5,119 nucleotides of DNA from JACPLA01 sp035291905 (lineage in GTDB: Bacteria; Bacteroidota; Ignavibacteria; UBA10030): contig DATDRF010000183.1 of NCBI GenBank assembly GCA_035291905.1, positions 1 to 5,119 on the forward strand, read 5' to 3'. Below the pieces are notes generated by a model that was not told the origin of the DNA, did not search any database, and saw only the letters and a list, made by a program, of their open reading frames with translations. Below, piece after piece: positions 4,935-5,119 of this stretch. The position numbers were made by a program, and so were the translations under genes. Numbering within the stretch: the stretch's first letter is position 1; each line of letters starts with the position of its first letter.

Positions 4935-5119
4935 ACGCAGCGGCCGGTTCGTCGACCGGGGCTGGGTCGAGTTTCGGTACAAGCATATGGAAAATCAGCA
5001 ATGCAATCAAATACATCGATCCGGCGATGATGAAAACCGGCAGATAGCTTCCCGTCCATTCCAGAATGTAACCGACGACCTTGGCGATCACCATTCCTCC
5101 CACCGCTCCGGCCATTCCG
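4933..5119 (-). CDS. MFS transporter, hexuronate (ExuT-like) type (3' part only)
   Basis: The frame enters from the right edge and ends at TAG (4935-4933), giving the last ~61 residues of an integral inner-membrane transporter. The visible part holds two hydrophobic segments, GAVGGMVIAKVVGYILEW and a second one around FIIAGSMYLIALLIFHML. These fit helices 11 and 12 of a 12-helix MFS protein, followed by a short Pro/Ala/Asp-rich cytoplasmic tail. The GMAGAVGGM...AK..GY.LEWTGSY pattern is typical of the anion:cation symporter group that includes hexuronate and aldonate transporters (ExuT, GudP, DgoT). It sits immediately upstream of the mannonate oxidoreductase gene and shares a stop/ribosome-site overlap with it, which supports uptake of the pathway substrate. 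The substrate cannot be read from this fragment. Confidence 0.8.
   Translation of the reverse strand, partial: GMAGAVGGMVIAKVVGYILEWTGSYLPVFIIAGSMYLIALLIFHMLVPKLDPAPVDEPAAA

Overview
All supported genes in this window lie on the minus strand, so transcription runs from the right end of the window to the left. The layout is that of an accessory sugar-acid (hexuronate/aldonate) utilisation locus. Read in the direction of transcription it holds: the 3' end of an MFS hexuronate-type transporter (4933 to the right edge); an SDR-family D-mannonate oxidoreductase (4096-4923); a PdxB-type 4-phosphoerythronate dehydrogenase (2921-4099); a LarA-family, nickel-pincer-nucleotide-type 2-hydroxyacid racemase/epimerase (1665-2924); a 413-bp gene-free gap filled with structured repeats (1252-1664); a complete KDG-kinase-like PfkB sugar kinase (169-1251); and the 5' end of a second, paralogous PfkB kinase (1-155, running off the left edge).

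The first four genes are very tightly packed. The transporter stop overlaps the Shine-Dalgarno of the SDR gene, and the SDR/pdxB and pdxB/larA-like junctions are both 4-nt ATGA overlaps, so this block is almost certainly one translationally coupled operon. The two kinases form a second tight pair, 13 nt apart. The repeat gap lies between the blocks, and the sequence does not show whether transcription continues through it.

Taken together the genes fit uptake of a hexuronate or related sugar acid, interconversion of fructuronate and mannonate by the SDR enzyme, and phosphorylation of 2-keto-3-deoxygluconate by the kinases. The unusual part is the coupled pair in the middle. One gene is a LarA homologue with all recognisable nickel and catalytic residues, from a superfamily known to include D-gluconate 2-epimerases (gluconate/mannonate). 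The other is a full-length PdxB with its C-terminal domain, an enzyme normally associated with vitamin B6 synthesis that oxidises C2 of an aldonate phosphate. Both act on C2 of 2-hydroxyacids, which suggests a C2-epimerise/C2-oxidise side branch or a moonlighting PdxB. This is inference.

The gap contains a regular tandem array: six copies of a ~23-bp core with two alternating spacer types, giving an ~80-bp higher-order unit. Two successive 80-bp units are 78/80 identical. The array is flanked by GC-rich hairpins of REP-like appearance.

The organism cannot be named with confidence. Moderate GC content, clear GGAG-type Shine-Dalgarno sites and the gene set suggest an environmental Gram-negative-type bacterium, possibly of the Ignavibacteria/Chlorobi/Bacteroidota neighbourhood. 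That is a guess from gene style only.
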